The notes below the pieces were generated by a model. The model saw only the letters and a list, made by a program, of their open reading frames with translations. It had not been told where the DNA came from and searched no databases. A stretch of DNA of 64,000 bases from Lepus europaeus. Taxonomy: Eukaryota > Chordata > Mammalia > Lagomorpha > Leporidae. The position numbers were made by a program, and so were the translations under genes. The number at the start of each line of letters is the position of its first letter. Within the stretch, counting starts at the first letter, position 1. The stretch spans positions 453,201 to 517,200 of the forward strand of contig NW_026909534.1 in the NCBI RefSeq assembly GCF_033115175.1. Reading direction: 5' to 3'. Below, piece after piece: positions 23,985 through 36,335 of the stretch.

Positions 23985-24834
23985 ATGCAGAAACTGAGGA
24001 AAGAAGAACAAGAAAGACATTATGATACCCCAAATGAATAAGACACCCCAATTCAAGATTATAAAGGTGGTGAGATAGAAGAAATGCAAGAAGAAGATCT
24101 AAAAAAATTTATGATAAGAACACTTGGAAGTTCTCACAAATTCTTGAACTACAGAAATCCTTACTGGGCAGGGTAGAAAATCTCTCTCATGAAAATGAAA
24201 TCTTAAGGAGAAATCAAAATGAAATGAAGCAATTAGTAGAACATCAAATTGTGATAGTGAAGAAAAATTAAAATGAAATGAAGCATTCAATAGATCAAAT
24301 GACAAATGCATTTGAGAGCCTTAAAAAAAGAATCAGTGAAGCAGAAGAGAGAATATCGGACTTAGAAGACAGAGCACAGGAAAGTATACAGTCAAACCAA
24401 AGAAATGAAGAAGAAATTAGAAATCCAAAAAATATTGTTGGGAATCTACAGGATACTATTAAAAAAAAAAAAACCAACATTCAGGTTCTAGGAGTTCCTG
24501 AAGGCATGGAGAGAGAGAAAAGATTAGAAGGCCTTTTTAGTGAGATACTAGCAAAAAACTTCCCAGGTTTGGAGAAGCACAGAGACATCCCAGTACAGGA
24601 AGCTCATAGAGCCCCTAATAAACATGACCAAAAGAGATCCTCACCACGACACGTTGTAATCAAACTCACTACAGTGAAACACAAAGAAAAGATTCTAAAA
24701 TGTGCAAGGGAGAAATGTCAGAATACTCTTAGAGGATCTCCAATTAGACTCACAGCAGACTTCTCATCAGGAATCCTACAGGCTAGGAAGGAATGGCAAG
24801 ATATAGCCCAGGTACTAAGAGAAAAAAACTGACA
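23985..24834 (+). pseudogene. LINE-1 ORF1 remnant (RNA-binding chaperone)
   Basis: ORF1p binds LINE-1 RNA as a coiled-coil trimer. A likely start at 23985 reads 18 codons to a stop (GAATAA near 24037). The clean frame 24278-24832 (184 residues) shows the end of the coiled coil (SEAEERISDLEDR), the RRM-like part with NIQVLGVPEG and the C-terminal domain with LREKN at its end. The usual length is about 300-370 residues. The early stop and frame breaks mark it as dead. Confidence 0.88.
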
Positions 24835-25072
24835 GCCCAGAATATTATATCCCACAAAGCTCTCATTTGTGAATGAAGGTGAAATAGAGACCTTTCATAG
24901 CAAAAAGAAATTGAAAGAATTTGTTTCCACTCCTCCAGCCCTGCAAAAGATGCTTAAAGATGTGTTACACATAGAAACACAGCCATCAATATGAAAGAAG
25001 GTAAAGGAAGAAAACCTCCCAGTAAAAGATCACATAAAGTTCAAAACATATATTAGAAATACCTTTGGGAAA

Positions 25073-25440
25073 ATGGCAGGACAAAGTTGCTACTTATCGA
25101 CAGTCACATTGAATGTTAATGGCCATACCTCTCCAGTTAAAAGACACAGACTGGCTGAATGGATTAAGGAACAAAACCCATCTATTTGCTGCTCACAAGA
25201 AACACATCTTTCCAACAAAGATGCATGCACACTGAAAGTGAAAGGCTGGAAAAAGATATTCCATGCCAACAGAAATGAAAAAAGAGCTGGTGTAGCCATC
25301 TTAATATCAGACAAAATACTTTAACACAAAAACTATTGAGACAAAGAGGGGCACTATATAATGATTAAGGGATCAATTCAACAGGAAGATGTAACTATTA
25401 TAAATGTATATGCACCTAATTACAGAGCACTAGTTTATTT
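25073..25440 (+). pseudogene. LINE-1 ORF2 remnant, endonuclease start
   Basis: Begins about 240 bp after ORF1 ends. The 83-residue frame carries the N-terminal endonuclease motifs (TLNVNG, QETHL), ends at a TAA, and the homology continues in another frame until the nested insertion at 25456. Confidence 0.88.
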
Positions 25441-25455
25441 AAAATATATGTTAAG

Positions 25456-27545
25456 CTGACTTCTGCTGAAGCCCAGGCTTACCACATTGAAAGCCACTGC
25501 AGTGGACTGGCCTGTTGGGTCTCCTTGAGGGCAGATCACTGTACAGATCAGCCATTAATAGGCCTGCCACCCATTGCTTCTGATGCCGAGCTTTCTTTTC
25601 CTCCTGGTTTGTGTTAAAGCAGACCAGAGGATGCAAGTCAAGGGAGTGCCCGTTTCCCATCTCTAATCTTCGGTGGCCTGAACTACAAGTCTATAGTCAC
25701 AGGCATGTTCTGTAGTAGTTTTTCTAAGGTAGACAATGCCCATGAGGAAAATTATATTCTCACTTTAAAACTTTCTTTCCCTTTGGTCTGAAAGGGAGGT
25801 TTTTTCTACTTACTGTATACTTCGCTGATGGCGAAGTGAATCTAGCTATGAGATTATTATTTGAGTTCTTATTTTGGCTATGCTATTGCAGAAAAATGTT
25901 AGCCATCTCTTTTATAAGGTCTAAAGATTAAATGTGCGTCCTACAGATTCCTTCATAATAGAATTAGTTTCCTACCTTGAAGAGAATAGAGAAATGAAAG
26001 AACAAGTTGGGCTTAGAATAGAGAAATGAGGGAGCAAGTCCTAGATCGCTTGCTGACAATTTAAAATTATAAACTCTTCAACCAACAAGAGGCACTTGCT
26101 TACTTCACAATATTTTTGAAAGCACCTGTAGGATTTTACAAGTATTTAACCCTTTAAGCCTCTGGGGCTTTCTCATTAAGATAACTATCATGTCTCCAAA
26201 ATATCTGGTTGAAATAAGATTTCTTAAAATCATGACATAACATAGACCAAATTTGATCATTGTTACAAGGTGATTATTCAAATTTTTGAAAAAAGCACAT
26301 ATTTAAATAACCCATAGCTCTTAATAAAAATTCAGCTGTTTTTGAACAATTAGAATTTAACAGACATCAAGAGAACATAATAGATTACTTTAACACATTG
26401 CTTTAACAGAGCATCAGAGTTTAATTCTATGGCAGCTCTGCCAAGAGTTGGATCACTGGAAATGGACCTGCCCTGGAGTCGAAGGATGCCCAGGTCAGAG
26501 CCACAGATCTTATTGGCTCTAAGCTGAAAAGCCCTTCACTCAGCCCAACTTCCAAAGTGACCACTGCAGCTGAGGGGATGGTCAAGTAGGGTCAGCAACA
26601 TTGCAGGCAGAACTGTAAATTTCTTGTTAGAGATGCCCCCTGCCTTTACCTGGCCAGCTCTCCTCCCAGCCCAGCCAAGTCATGAAAGTCAACAGAGTGC
26701 CTTCCCCTAGGAGGTTCACACCTCCCTTAGGATATACCCCATGTGAAGAGATAGATAGGTCTGGGCCTCTGAATTTACAAGGCCTAAAGCCCACCAGATT
26801 ATTATCAAGCCCCTTCTATCAGGTTCTATTTGCCTCTCAATCAGAAAACTTAATTGTAGCTTAGACAGCACCTTCCTTAGCTCCTCTAATAATGAATCTG
26901 TCCTTTGTTCTAGGCCCTGTCTAGTGCACTTGGGCCTCATTCCTTTGTAATCATAACCTCTACTCTACCACCAATGGCTCTACTCCCAACATGTGTGTAC
27001 TGATGGTCCTCTTCCCCACTTAATGCTGTATAATTGTTCAAACCTGGTAAATGCCACTCTTAGGATCATTGGTTACTATCCTCACTCTGTCTTTTATGAC
27101 CTTGTCTAAATATGATCAGAGTCGGCAAACTTGGAAGGCTTCCATAGCCTTGGCAACTCATGACGACAGCCTAGGATGGTTACTGGCGCCATAAACTAGA
27201 GTGTCAATTTGTTGGGTCAACAACAGGAGCCACTGTGCACTTGCTCCTCATGTGGGATCTCTGTCCTTAATGTGCTGTACATTGTGATTTAATGCTATAA
27301 CTAGTACTCAAACAGTATGTTTCACTTTGTTTTTCTATGTGGGTGTAAACTGTTGAAGTATTTATACTAAATTGATCTTCTGTATATAAAGAGAATTGAA
27401 AATGAATCTTGATGCAAATGGAAGGGGAGAGGGAGCGGGAGAGGGGAGGGTTGCGGGTGGGAGGGAAGTTATGGGGGGGGGAAGCCATTGTAATCCATAA
27501 GCTGTACACTGGAAATTTATATTCATTAAATAAAAGTTAAAAAAA
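25456..27545 (+). mobile_element. Chimeric retroinsertion with LINE-1 3' tail, nested in ORF2
   Basis: Flanked by AAAATATATGTTAAG at 25441-25455 and 27546-27560, an exact 15-bp target duplication that splits one LINE-1 ORF2 codon run. The right end, from about 27093, is LINE-1 3' UTR (single-module type, G-rich tract, ATTAAATAAAAGTT and A tail). The left 1.64 kb (25456 to about 27090) has no similarity to the ORF2/3' UTR text of the other copies here and no long ORF. It may be a distinct LINE-1 subfamily UTR, a non-autonomous composite element, or a template-switch chimera carrying a cellular transcript. Confidence 0.8.
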
Positions 27546-27945
27546 AAAATATATGTTAAGGGACTCAAAAGGGAGACATAGACTCCAATACAATAGTAGT
27601 GGGGTACTTCATACTCCACTCTCAGAAATAGAAAGTTCAACCAGACAGAAGATCAACAAGGAAACAGCAGATTTAATCAACACTATAGCCCAAATGGATC
27701 TAACAGATATCTACAGAACTTTCAATCCTACACTTAAAGAATTTACATTCTGCTCAGCAGTGCATGGAACCTGCTCCAGGATTGACCACATGCTAGGCCA
27801 TAAAGCAAGTCTCAGCAAATTGAAAAGAATTAAAAGCATAGGATGCAGCTTCTCAGACCACAGTGAAATGAAGTGAGAAATTAGCAACTCAGGAATCCTG
27901 AAAGCATATGCAAACACATGGAGATTAAACAACATGCATCACTGA
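27546..27945 (+). pseudogene. LINE-1 ORF2 remnant, endonuclease end
   Basis: Continuation after the nested element. The 107-residue frame 27553-27876 includes the endonuclease C-terminal region with CSRIDHMLGHK and SDHSEMK, which match the catalytic SDH motif of APE-type LINE-1 endonucleases. It then jumps at about 27940 to reverse transcriptase text, showing an internal deletion. Confidence 0.85.
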
Positions 27946-30190
27946 AAGAAAATTACAGACCAATATCCCTGATGAACACAGACGCAAAAATCCTCAATAA
28001 AATCCTGGCTAATAGAATGCAATAACACATCAGAAAGATCAGCCACCCATTCTAAGTGGGATTTATCCCTGGTATGCAGGGATGGTTCATTGTTTGCAAA
28101 TCAATCAATGTGATACACCACATTAACAAACTGCAGAGGAAAAACCATGATTATCTCAATAGATGCAGACAAAGCATTTGATAAAATACAACACACTTTC
28201 ATGATGAAAACTCTAAGAAAACTGGGTATGGAAGGAACATTCCTCAATACAATCAAAGCAATATATGAAAAATCCATGGACAACATCCTATTGAATGGGG
28301 AAAAGTTGGAAGCATTTCCATTGAGATCAGGTACCAGACAGGGATGCCCACTCTCACCACTGCTATTCAATATAGTTCTGGAAGTTTTAGCCAGAGCCAT
28401 TAGGCAAGAAAAAGAAAGTAAGGGACACAAATTGGGAAGGAAGAAGTCAAGCTTTCCATCTTTGCAGACAATATGATTCTTTATTTAGGGGATCCAAAGG
28501 ACTCTACTAAGAGACTATTGGAACGCATAAAGGAGTTTGGCAAAGTAGCAGGATATAAAATCAATGCACAAAAATCAGCAGCCTTTGTATACACAGGCAA
28601 TTCCACAGCTGAGAAAGAACTACTAAGATCAATCCCCTTCACAATAGCTACAAAAATAATCAAATACCTTGGAATAAACTTAACCAAGGATGTTAAACAG
28701 CTCTATGATGAAAATTACAGAATCTTAAAGCAAGAAATAGAAGAGAATACCAAAAAATGGAAAAATCTTCCATTCTCATGGATTGGAAGAATCAATATCA
28801 TCAAAATGTCCATTCTTCCAAAAGTGATTTATAGATTCATTGCAATATCAATCAAAATACCGAAGACATTCTTCTCAGATCTGTAAAAAATGATGCTGAA
28901 ATTCATATGGAGACATAGAAGACCTCAAATAGCTAAAGCAATCTTGTACAACAAAAACAAAGCCAGAGGCATCACAATACCAGATATAAGGACATACTAC
29001 AGGGCAATAGTCATCAAAACAGCATGGTACTGGCACAGAAACAGATGGATAGACCAATGGAACAGAATAGAAACGCTGGAAATCAATCCAAACATCTACA
29101 GCCAACTTATATTTGATCAAGGATCCAACACCAATACCTGGAGTAAGGACAGTCTATTCAATAAATGGTGCTAGGAAAACTGGACTTCTACATGCAGAAG
29201 CATGAAGCAAGGACCCTACTTTACACCTTACACAAAAATTCACTCAACATGGATTAAAGACTTAAATCTATGACCTGACACCATCAAATTATTAGAGAAC
29301 ATTGGAGAAACCATGCAAGATATAAGCATAGACAAGGACTTCTTAGAAAGACCCCAGAGGCACAGGCAATCAAAGCCAAAATTAACAATTGGGAATGCAT
29401 CAAATTGAGAAGTTTCTGTACTTCAAAAGAAACAGTCAGGAAAGTGAAGAGGCAACCAACAGAATAGGAAAAATATTTGCAAACTATACTACAGATAAAG
29501 GGTTGATAACCAGAATCTACAAAGAAATCAAGAAAATCCACAACAACAAAACAAACAACCCACTTAAGAGATGGGCCAAGGACCTCAAGAGACATTTTTT
29601 GAAAGAGGAAATCCAAATGGCCAACAGACACATGAAAAAATGTTCAGGATCACTAGCAATCAGGGAAATGCAAATCAAAACCACAATGAGGTTTCACCTC
29701 ACCTCAGTTAGATTGGCTCACATACAGAAATCTACCAACAACAGATGCTGGAGAGGATGTGGGGGAAAAGGGACACTAACCCACTGTTGGTGGGAATGCA
29801 AACTGGTAAAACCACTATGGAAGTCAGTCTGGAGACTCCTCAGAAACCTGAATATAACCCTACCATACAACCCAGCCCTCCCACTCCTTGAAATTTACCC
29901 AAAGGAAATTAAATTGGCACATAACAAAGCTGTCTGAACCTTAATGTTTATTGCAGCTCAATTCTCAATAGCTATGACATGGAATCAACCTAAATGCCAT
30001 CAACAGTAGACTGGATAAAGAAATTATGGGACATGTACTCTATAGAATACTATAAAGCAGGAAAAAAAAACAATGAAATTCAGTCATTTGCAACAAGATA
30101 GAGGAATCTGGAAAACATCATGCAGAGTGAAATAAGCCAGTCCCAAAGAGACAAATATCATATGTTCTCCCTGATCAGTGGCAATTAACC
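27946..30190 (+). pseudogene. LINE-1 ORF2 remnant, reverse transcriptase to C-terminus
   Basis: Begins with [23 protein letters not shown] codons, then several frames: 28147-28476 ([13 protein letters not shown] and [14 protein letters not shown]), 28473-28886 (thumb region), 28890-29174, 29389-29937 (C-terminal region with a Cys-rich [17 protein letters not shown] segment). The catalytic FADD-box region near 28465 reads FADNM and the frame shifts there. Multiple stops and frameshifts make it inactive. Confidence 0.9.
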
Positions 30191-31406
30191 AACCACTTAA
30201 AAGGAAGCCTGTTCAAGTGAAATGGACACTATGAGAAACAGTGACTTGCTCACCCCTTGTACTGAATGTTGATGAGCAACTTAATACTTTATCCCTTTTA
30301 GTAGTTCTTTGTTTTACTTAATACTATTGGTTGACCTCTGTAATTCACACATAATTATTCTTAGGTGTTTAAATTTAACTGAAAAGTGACCTCTGTTAAA
30401 TATAAGAGGGGGGATAAGAGAGGGAGGAGAGCAACAATTTGGGACATGCTCAATCTGACTTGCATCAAATGGTAGAGTTAGAAACGTGCCAGGGGATTCC
30501 AATTCAATCCCATCAAGGTGGCATGTACCAATGCCATCTCACTAGTCCAAGTGATCAGTTTCAGTTCAGAATTGATCATAATGATAGGATAAAGAGTCAA
30601 AGGGATCACATAAGCAAGACTAGTGTCTGCTAATACTAACTGAGAATTAAAAAGGAGAGAATGATCCAACATGGGAAGCAGGATACACAGCAGACTCATA
30701 GAATGGCAGATGTCCTAAACAGCACTCTGGCCTCAGAGTCAGCCCATAAGGCATTCGGATCTGGCTGAAGAGCCCATAAGAGTATTTTAGGGATGGAAAG
30801 CCAAGACAATCCAGCCAAAAAAAAAAAAAAAAAAAAAAACCTAAATGAAAAATCTCTGTGAGTGAGATCTCAGTGGAAAGAATGGGCCATCAAAGAAGGA
30901 GGTTCCTTTCTCTGAAGGGAGGAGGAGAGAACTTCCACTTGGACTATGACTTTGTCTAAGTAAGATTATAGTTGGTGAACTCAAAAAGCTTCCATAGCCT
31001 TGGCAACACATGACAAGAGCCTAGGGTGATTACTGAGGCCATAAACAAGAGTGTCAATTGTTAAATCAATAACAGGAGTCACTGTGCACTTATTCCCCAT
31101 GTAGGATTTCTGTCCTTATTGTGTTGTTCAATGTGCATTAATGCTACAACTAGTACTCAAACAGTACTTTACACTTTGTGTTTCTGTGTGGGTGCAAACT
31201 GTTGAAATCTTTACTTAATATATACTAAATTGGTCTTCTGTGCATAAAGAGAATTGAAAATGAATCTTGATGTGAATGGAATGGGAGAGGGAGTGGGAGA
31301 TGGGAGGGTTGTGGGTGGGAGGGAATTTATGGGGGGGGAAGCCACTGTAATACAAAAGCTGTACTTTGAAAATTTATATTTATTAAATAAAAGATAAAGA
31401 GAAAAG

Positions 31407-31421
31407 GAATACAGGGGGCAG
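31407..31421 (+). repeat. Target-site duplication of the full-length LINE-1, right copy
   Basis: Exact repeat of 22874-22888. Confidence 0.88.
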
Positions 31422-32311
31422 CATAGCCCAGGTACCAAGTATATGACAGAGTAGGTTTCACAGACCTCCATTTCTAGAGATCATGATAGTGGAATGAATT
31501 AATGGGCATGTGGTAGGAAGCAATGCAGATGGTGACTCTCAGATAGGAGAGGTTATCCCTCCACCCCAGGCTGCACCATTAAGACCACTGTCTTTCTAAT
31601 CCATTCACAACTCTCTTTTGAATGCTGGTCCAGAACTTCTATTACCACCAAGCCTTGAAAACTAATGGATGAGGTAAGTTAATATCAAGTATATCTTGTT
31701 CACTCTGGTCAGTATGATCCATAACTGCTTGGACAATGCAACTAGGATCTTTACTTTTTAATGACTCTTGTCTCTGCTCTTAGTCTTAAGGTGTTATCTC
31801 AGAGAGCATTAAGTTGTATTCTGTTAGAAAAGATTCCTATTTATTGAGCTCTCTTCTTCAAATACCATAACAACTTCTCACTTCCAAAGGAAATGGGACT
31901 GTTCCCCAGTACCCAAACTTCAATGTTCCCAGAAACTATGCAATGTATAAGTTCTGTAACCTCAAATGAGTAGCTATTGACAGGCTATACAGTGCAGGAA
32001 ACCAGAAACTTCATTTAAAGGAGATACACCAGAAACCCCATAAATGCAATTGCAATACACTGTAAGTCAGCCGGCACACATCTCACAATAAGGACATTTC
32101 ACTAATATTATTGCTATACTCATCTTAAAGATGAGTAAACAGTGACAGAGGTGCAACCTACATTCAGCTCATTTACAATTCAGCTCAAATGGTCTGAATA
32201 TCCATCTACATCCCACGGCCATCTTGTATGAGACCAGTTGTCTACAGAAATTTTAGAACCCCTTTCTGTATATCTGGAGACCCATTGGTCTTCTGTCAGA
32301 CACCTCATATA
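31422..32311. other. Unique sequence, nothing recognised
   Basis: No repeat head or tail, no long frame. Could hide an old retroviral remnant, not supported by eye. Confidence 0.4.
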
Positions 32312-32647
32312 CTTTTTTTTTAAAAGATTTATTTTTATTTATTTGACAGGCAGAGTTACAGAGAGAGGTAGAGAGAGAGAGAGAGAGAGAGGTCTTCCAT
32401 CCACTGTTTCACTTCCCAGATGGCCACAATGGAGCTGTGCTGATCTGAAGCCAGGAGCCAGGAGCTTTTTCTGGGTCTCCCACATGGGTGTAGGGGCCGA
32501 AGGACTTGGGCTATCTTTTACTCCTTTCCCTGGCCACAGCAGAGAGCTAGGTCAGAAGTGGAGCAGCCAGGATTAAAACCGATGCCCATATGGGATGCTG
32601 GCACTTCAGCCCAGGGCGTTAACCCACTGAGCCACAGCGCCAGCCCC
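32312..32647 (-). repeat. C-type SINE, minus
   Basis: T-run plus AAAAGATTTATTTTTATTTA, (GA)n at 32368-32390, ending TGAGCCACAGCGCCAGCCCC. A well preserved head suggests it is young. Confidence 0.93.
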
Positions 32648-33230
32648 TCATCTTCTGACAAAAAAAAAAAAAAAAATCCTTGAAAATTCAACATTATTCA
32701 TTTCTTCTATGTCTTTGGAACTAAGGATCTACCATTGGTGTCCCTTCCTGAACCAGCCAAGGTCTATAGGGTGTACCTGAATGAGAGATTATAATGCCTC
32801 CAATCTACATCTGCACCTATGCCAACAAGAGACAGGAACCTGTCCTGCTCTCCAAAGTTCCTTTTACCCCCACACTAAAATTCACAGACATAGAAACCAA
32901 TCACACAGTCCTTGAGCAATATGAGGACAGCTTCAGGACCAGAAATTCTTTAAATATGGTGGGAGTGGTTGCAATGGCATATGCTGAGAAGGAAAATAAA
33001 GGAGACTTTTCATGATCTTTCCCTGTTGACATCATGGGCTAATGAAGCAACTTTCCCTGGAAAACAGTGCACACCTCCATTAGGAAGAAACTTGCTGGAA
33101 AATCAACCTCTTAGGATACAGCAGGGATACATAAAAACTTGTCTAACCACATGAAGTGCTCACATAATATTCCAATTCCTCATTAATTCCTGGCTTGGCA
33201 AATACATTTGAAAGAAACATACTATAAGTT
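32648..33230. other. Unique sequence
   Basis: A-run at 32660-32676 then non-repetitive sequence. Two short frames (32794-33015 and 32969-33154) have no recognisable domain. Confidence 0.4.
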
Positions 33231-33503
33231 GGCCAGCACCACAGCTCACTTGGTTAATCCTCCACTTGTGGCGCCGGCACCCCAGGTTCTAGTCCTGGTT
33301 GGGGTGCTGGATTCTGTCCCAGTTGCTCCTCTTCCAGTCCAGCTCTCTGCTGTGGCCCGGGAGTGCAGTGGAGGATGGCCCAGGTCCTTGGGCCCTGCAC
33401 CCGCATCAGAGACCAGGAGAAGCACCTGGCTCCTGGCTTTGGATCAGCGCAGCGCACTGGCCATGGTGGCCACTTGGGGTGTGAACCAATGGAAAAAGGA
33501 AGA

Positions 33504-33559
<56 letters not shown>

Positions 33560-33595
33560 GCTCTCACTGCCTAACTCTGCCTGTCCAAAAAAAAG
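33231..33595 (+). repeat. C-type SINE, plus (CTGCCTGTC-tail subtype), (CT)n expanded
   Basis: GGCCAGCACCACAGCTCAC head, TTCTAGTCCTGGTTGGGG, (CT)n of about 50 bp at 33508-33558, and ACTCTGCCTGTCC plus A tail. Confidence 0.92.
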
Positions 33596-33734
33596 AAAGA
33601 AAAGAAGAAAAGAAACACACTATTAAGTGGAGAAATTAAAATGTGGATAGAATTTTTGGAAATTGCCATTAAATATTTTATTACTTCTTCAATTCTCATA
33701 ATTAAATTGTGGTTCTAAAACCTCAAATACTTCT

Positions 33735-34671
33735 TTTTTTGATTTTTTTTATTAAACTTTTATTTAATGAATATAAATTTCCAAAGTACAGCTTATGGGT
33801 TACAATGGCTTCCCCCTCCCAAAACTTCCCTCCCACCCACAACCCTCCACTTTCCCGCTCCCTCTCCCCTTCCAATCACATCATGATTCATTTTCAATTC
33901 TCTTTATATACAGAAGATCAGTTTAGTATATATTAGGTAACAATTTCAACAGTTTGCCCCCATATAGCAACACAAAGTGAAAAAAAAAAATACTGTTGGA
34001 GTACTAGTTATAGCATTAAATAACAGTGTACAGCACATTAAGGACAGAGATCCTACATAATATGTTTTTAAAAAAATAATTAATTTTCTATGCCATTTCC
34101 AATTTAACACCAGGTTTTTTTTTCATTTCCAATTATCTTTATATACAGAAGATCGATTCAGTATATAATTAGTAAAGATCTCATCAGTTTGTACCCACAC
34201 AGAAACACAAACTGTAAAAATACTGTTTCAGTACTAGTTACAGCATCACTGCACATTAGACAACACATTAAGGACAGATCCCACATGGGATGTAAGTACA
34301 CAGTGACTCCTGTTGCTGACTTAACAATTTGACACTCCTGTTCATGGCGTCAGTAATCTCTCTAGGCTCTAGTCATGAGTTGCCAAGGCTATGGAAGCCT
34401 TTGGAGTTCGCTGACTTTGGTCTTATTCCGATAGGGTCATAGTCAAAGTGGAAGTTCTCTCCTCCCTTCAGAGAAAGGTACCTCCTTCTTTGATGGCCCT
34501 GTTCTTTCCACTGGGATTTCACTCACAGAGATCTTTCATTTAGGTCTTCTTCTTCTTTCTTTTTTTTTTTTCTTCTCCATGGTATCTTGGCTTTCCATGC
34601 CTACAATACTCTCATGGGCTCTTCAGCCAGATCTGAATGCCTTAAGGGCTGATTCTGAGGCCAGAGTGTTG
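33735..34671 (-). mobile_element. LINE-1 3' UTR, 5'-truncated, minus, with target duplication
   Basis: Reverse-strand copy from poly-T/TTATTAAACTTTTATTTAAT through the C-rich (G-rich on its own strand) tract and both UTR modules to CAGAGTGTTG. TAAAACCTCAAATACTTCT occurs at 33716-33734 and 34672-34690, an exact 19-bp duplication. No coding part. Confidence 0.93.
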
Positions 34672-34690
34672 TAAAACCTCAAATACTTCT

Positions 34691-35649
34691 ACAGATACCT
34701 GGAAAAAAAAAAAAAAAACCCAAGGACTCTTTTTAACTTTAGTGTTTAAAGAAAAAAATAATATCCCTGAATAAATCATTTTTAATCCTTTAAAATGATT
34801 CTTGATCTTACCTACTAAAACAATTTGTGGATCATATTTCACAGTAAAATAGTAATAATTTGGTGGATTAATATGGCTGGAAAACAGGGTGAATGCCTTG
34901 TAAAATCTTTGTGAATATTTAAAACTGTGCTATCTGATAATTCTTTACCCAAAACTTCCTGAAATTCATCTGTCCATCAATCCAGTTATCTGTATATTTT
35001 TAACAAAGCTATATCAAAAAAAAAAAAAAAACTGCACTTAAGTTGCGGTTTCTGCCAAAAAATTAGGCAAGAGACAAATATAAAGGTATCATGGAGCTCC
35101 TGCTTTTACTCCTCTTGTCTAAATGAGAATTGGCATGAAATTATAGTCAAACTCTTGAGGATTTGAGTGATGGTCTCATGGGCCATTGACTGTTGGCCCA
35201 CAGCTATTAGTCATTTGTTCTATGGATAGTGTATGAATTGTGCTATTCAAATGCCTATATCATCACTGATCTGGTAATTGCCTTTCAGTGACTTCATTCT
35301 TCAAATTGAGGGACATCAGTTTTGAACTTCTATCTTAAATAACTTCATCTCAGACCCAGAAGAAAATTATTACTTAGTTCCCAGCATCATACAATGTAAA
35401 CAGAAAATGAAGTTTTAGGCATCAAACAAGAATAGTATCATGAAATAGTGGATTCTCTTGTCCTTTCAGAAAATTATTGCTCCCTATAGTGGTAGCCACA
35501 CACTTCTGACAGCAGGAGTTGGTGATTTTGGAATTACGGTTGTAAATTCTGTGGGGATTCCTGAGAAGAAAGTGGGCAGGCAGCAGGCAACACTCAATTG
35601 TTGTTGATTGATCTTTTACAACTCATTTCCTCTCACTGGTTTTAAATAC
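34691..35649. other. Unique sequence
   Basis: A-runs at 34700 and 35018 may be leftover retroelement tails. Otherwise nothing recognised. Confidence 0.4.
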
Positions 35650-35937
35650 ATCTTTTATTATTATTATTATTATTTGACAGGCAGAGTAATAGACAATGAG
35701 AGAGACAGAGAGAAAGGTCTTACTTCTATTGGTTCACTCCCCAAATGGTCACTATGGACGGCACTGTGCCAATCTGAAGCCAGGAGCCAGGTGCTTCTTT
35801 CTGGTCTCCCATGTGTGTGTAGGGGCCCAAGCACTTGGGCCATCCTCCACTGCCCTCCCTGGACAAGAACCTGGTGTCCATATGGGATGCCAGTGCCACA
35901 GGCGGAGGATTAACCAAGTGAGCCACGGCACCAAACC
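35650..35937 (-). repeat. C-type SINE, minus (CTGCCTGTC-tail subtype)
   Basis: A (TTA)n run at 35655-35675 where the tail should be, TTTGACAGGCAGAG, ending GAGCCACGGCACCAAACC. A short internal deletion removes part of the CTCTCTGC core. Confidence 0.9.
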
Positions 35938-36184
35938 CTACTTAAACCTTCTGAGTAATGACCAGCATTTATAATTTCAAACACTTGGAAATAGGAGCTC
36001 TAACACTTGATTTTACTGAATCAATAATGAAAAATATAGTCCCTAAGATATAAAGAGAGTGATGATCACAGAGTGAAACTAATTCAGCATCCTACAAGGA
36101 CTAAATTTGAGGTCAAGCTTGAGCTACTTATCACTAATAGAAATGTCACTAATAGAAACAACCAGTGTTATCTGACCAAGTTTT

Positions 36185-36335
36185 ACTAGGTGGGAATGGC
36201 ATCCCATGTTTGTGCCAGTTTGTGTCCCAATCTCTCCACTCCTGATCCAGCCCCCTGTTATTGAACCTGGGAAAATAGCAGCAAAAGATGGCCCAAATGT
36301 GTGGGCCTCTACCCACACCACAGTGCCAGCCCTAA
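36185..36335 (+). repeat. C-type SINE, rearranged fragment
   Basis: Plus-strand core (GGCATCCCATGTTTGTGCC to GCCCAAATGTGTGGGCCTC) joined directly to a minus-strand head piece (CACCACAGTGCCAGCCC). This looks like fusion of two inverted copies after deletion. Confidence 0.65.

Larger units (their letters stand above)
22889..31406 (+). mobile_element. LINE-1 with 5' UTR, interrupted and internally deleted
   Basis: Flanked by an exact 15-bp duplication. Order: 5' UTR (22889 to about 23980, with AAGATGGTGGAATAGGAAGG near the start), ORF1 remnant, ORF2 remnant, 3' UTR (about 30190-31395), A-rich end. It is about 6.4 kb without the nested element at 25456-27545. ORF2 is further broken by a deletion of the segment between the endonuclease and reverse transcriptase at about 27940. 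It is non-functional. Its 3' UTR has one copy of the module that is doubled in the younger LINE-1 copies, so it belongs to a different, probably older, subfamily. Confidence 0.92.
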
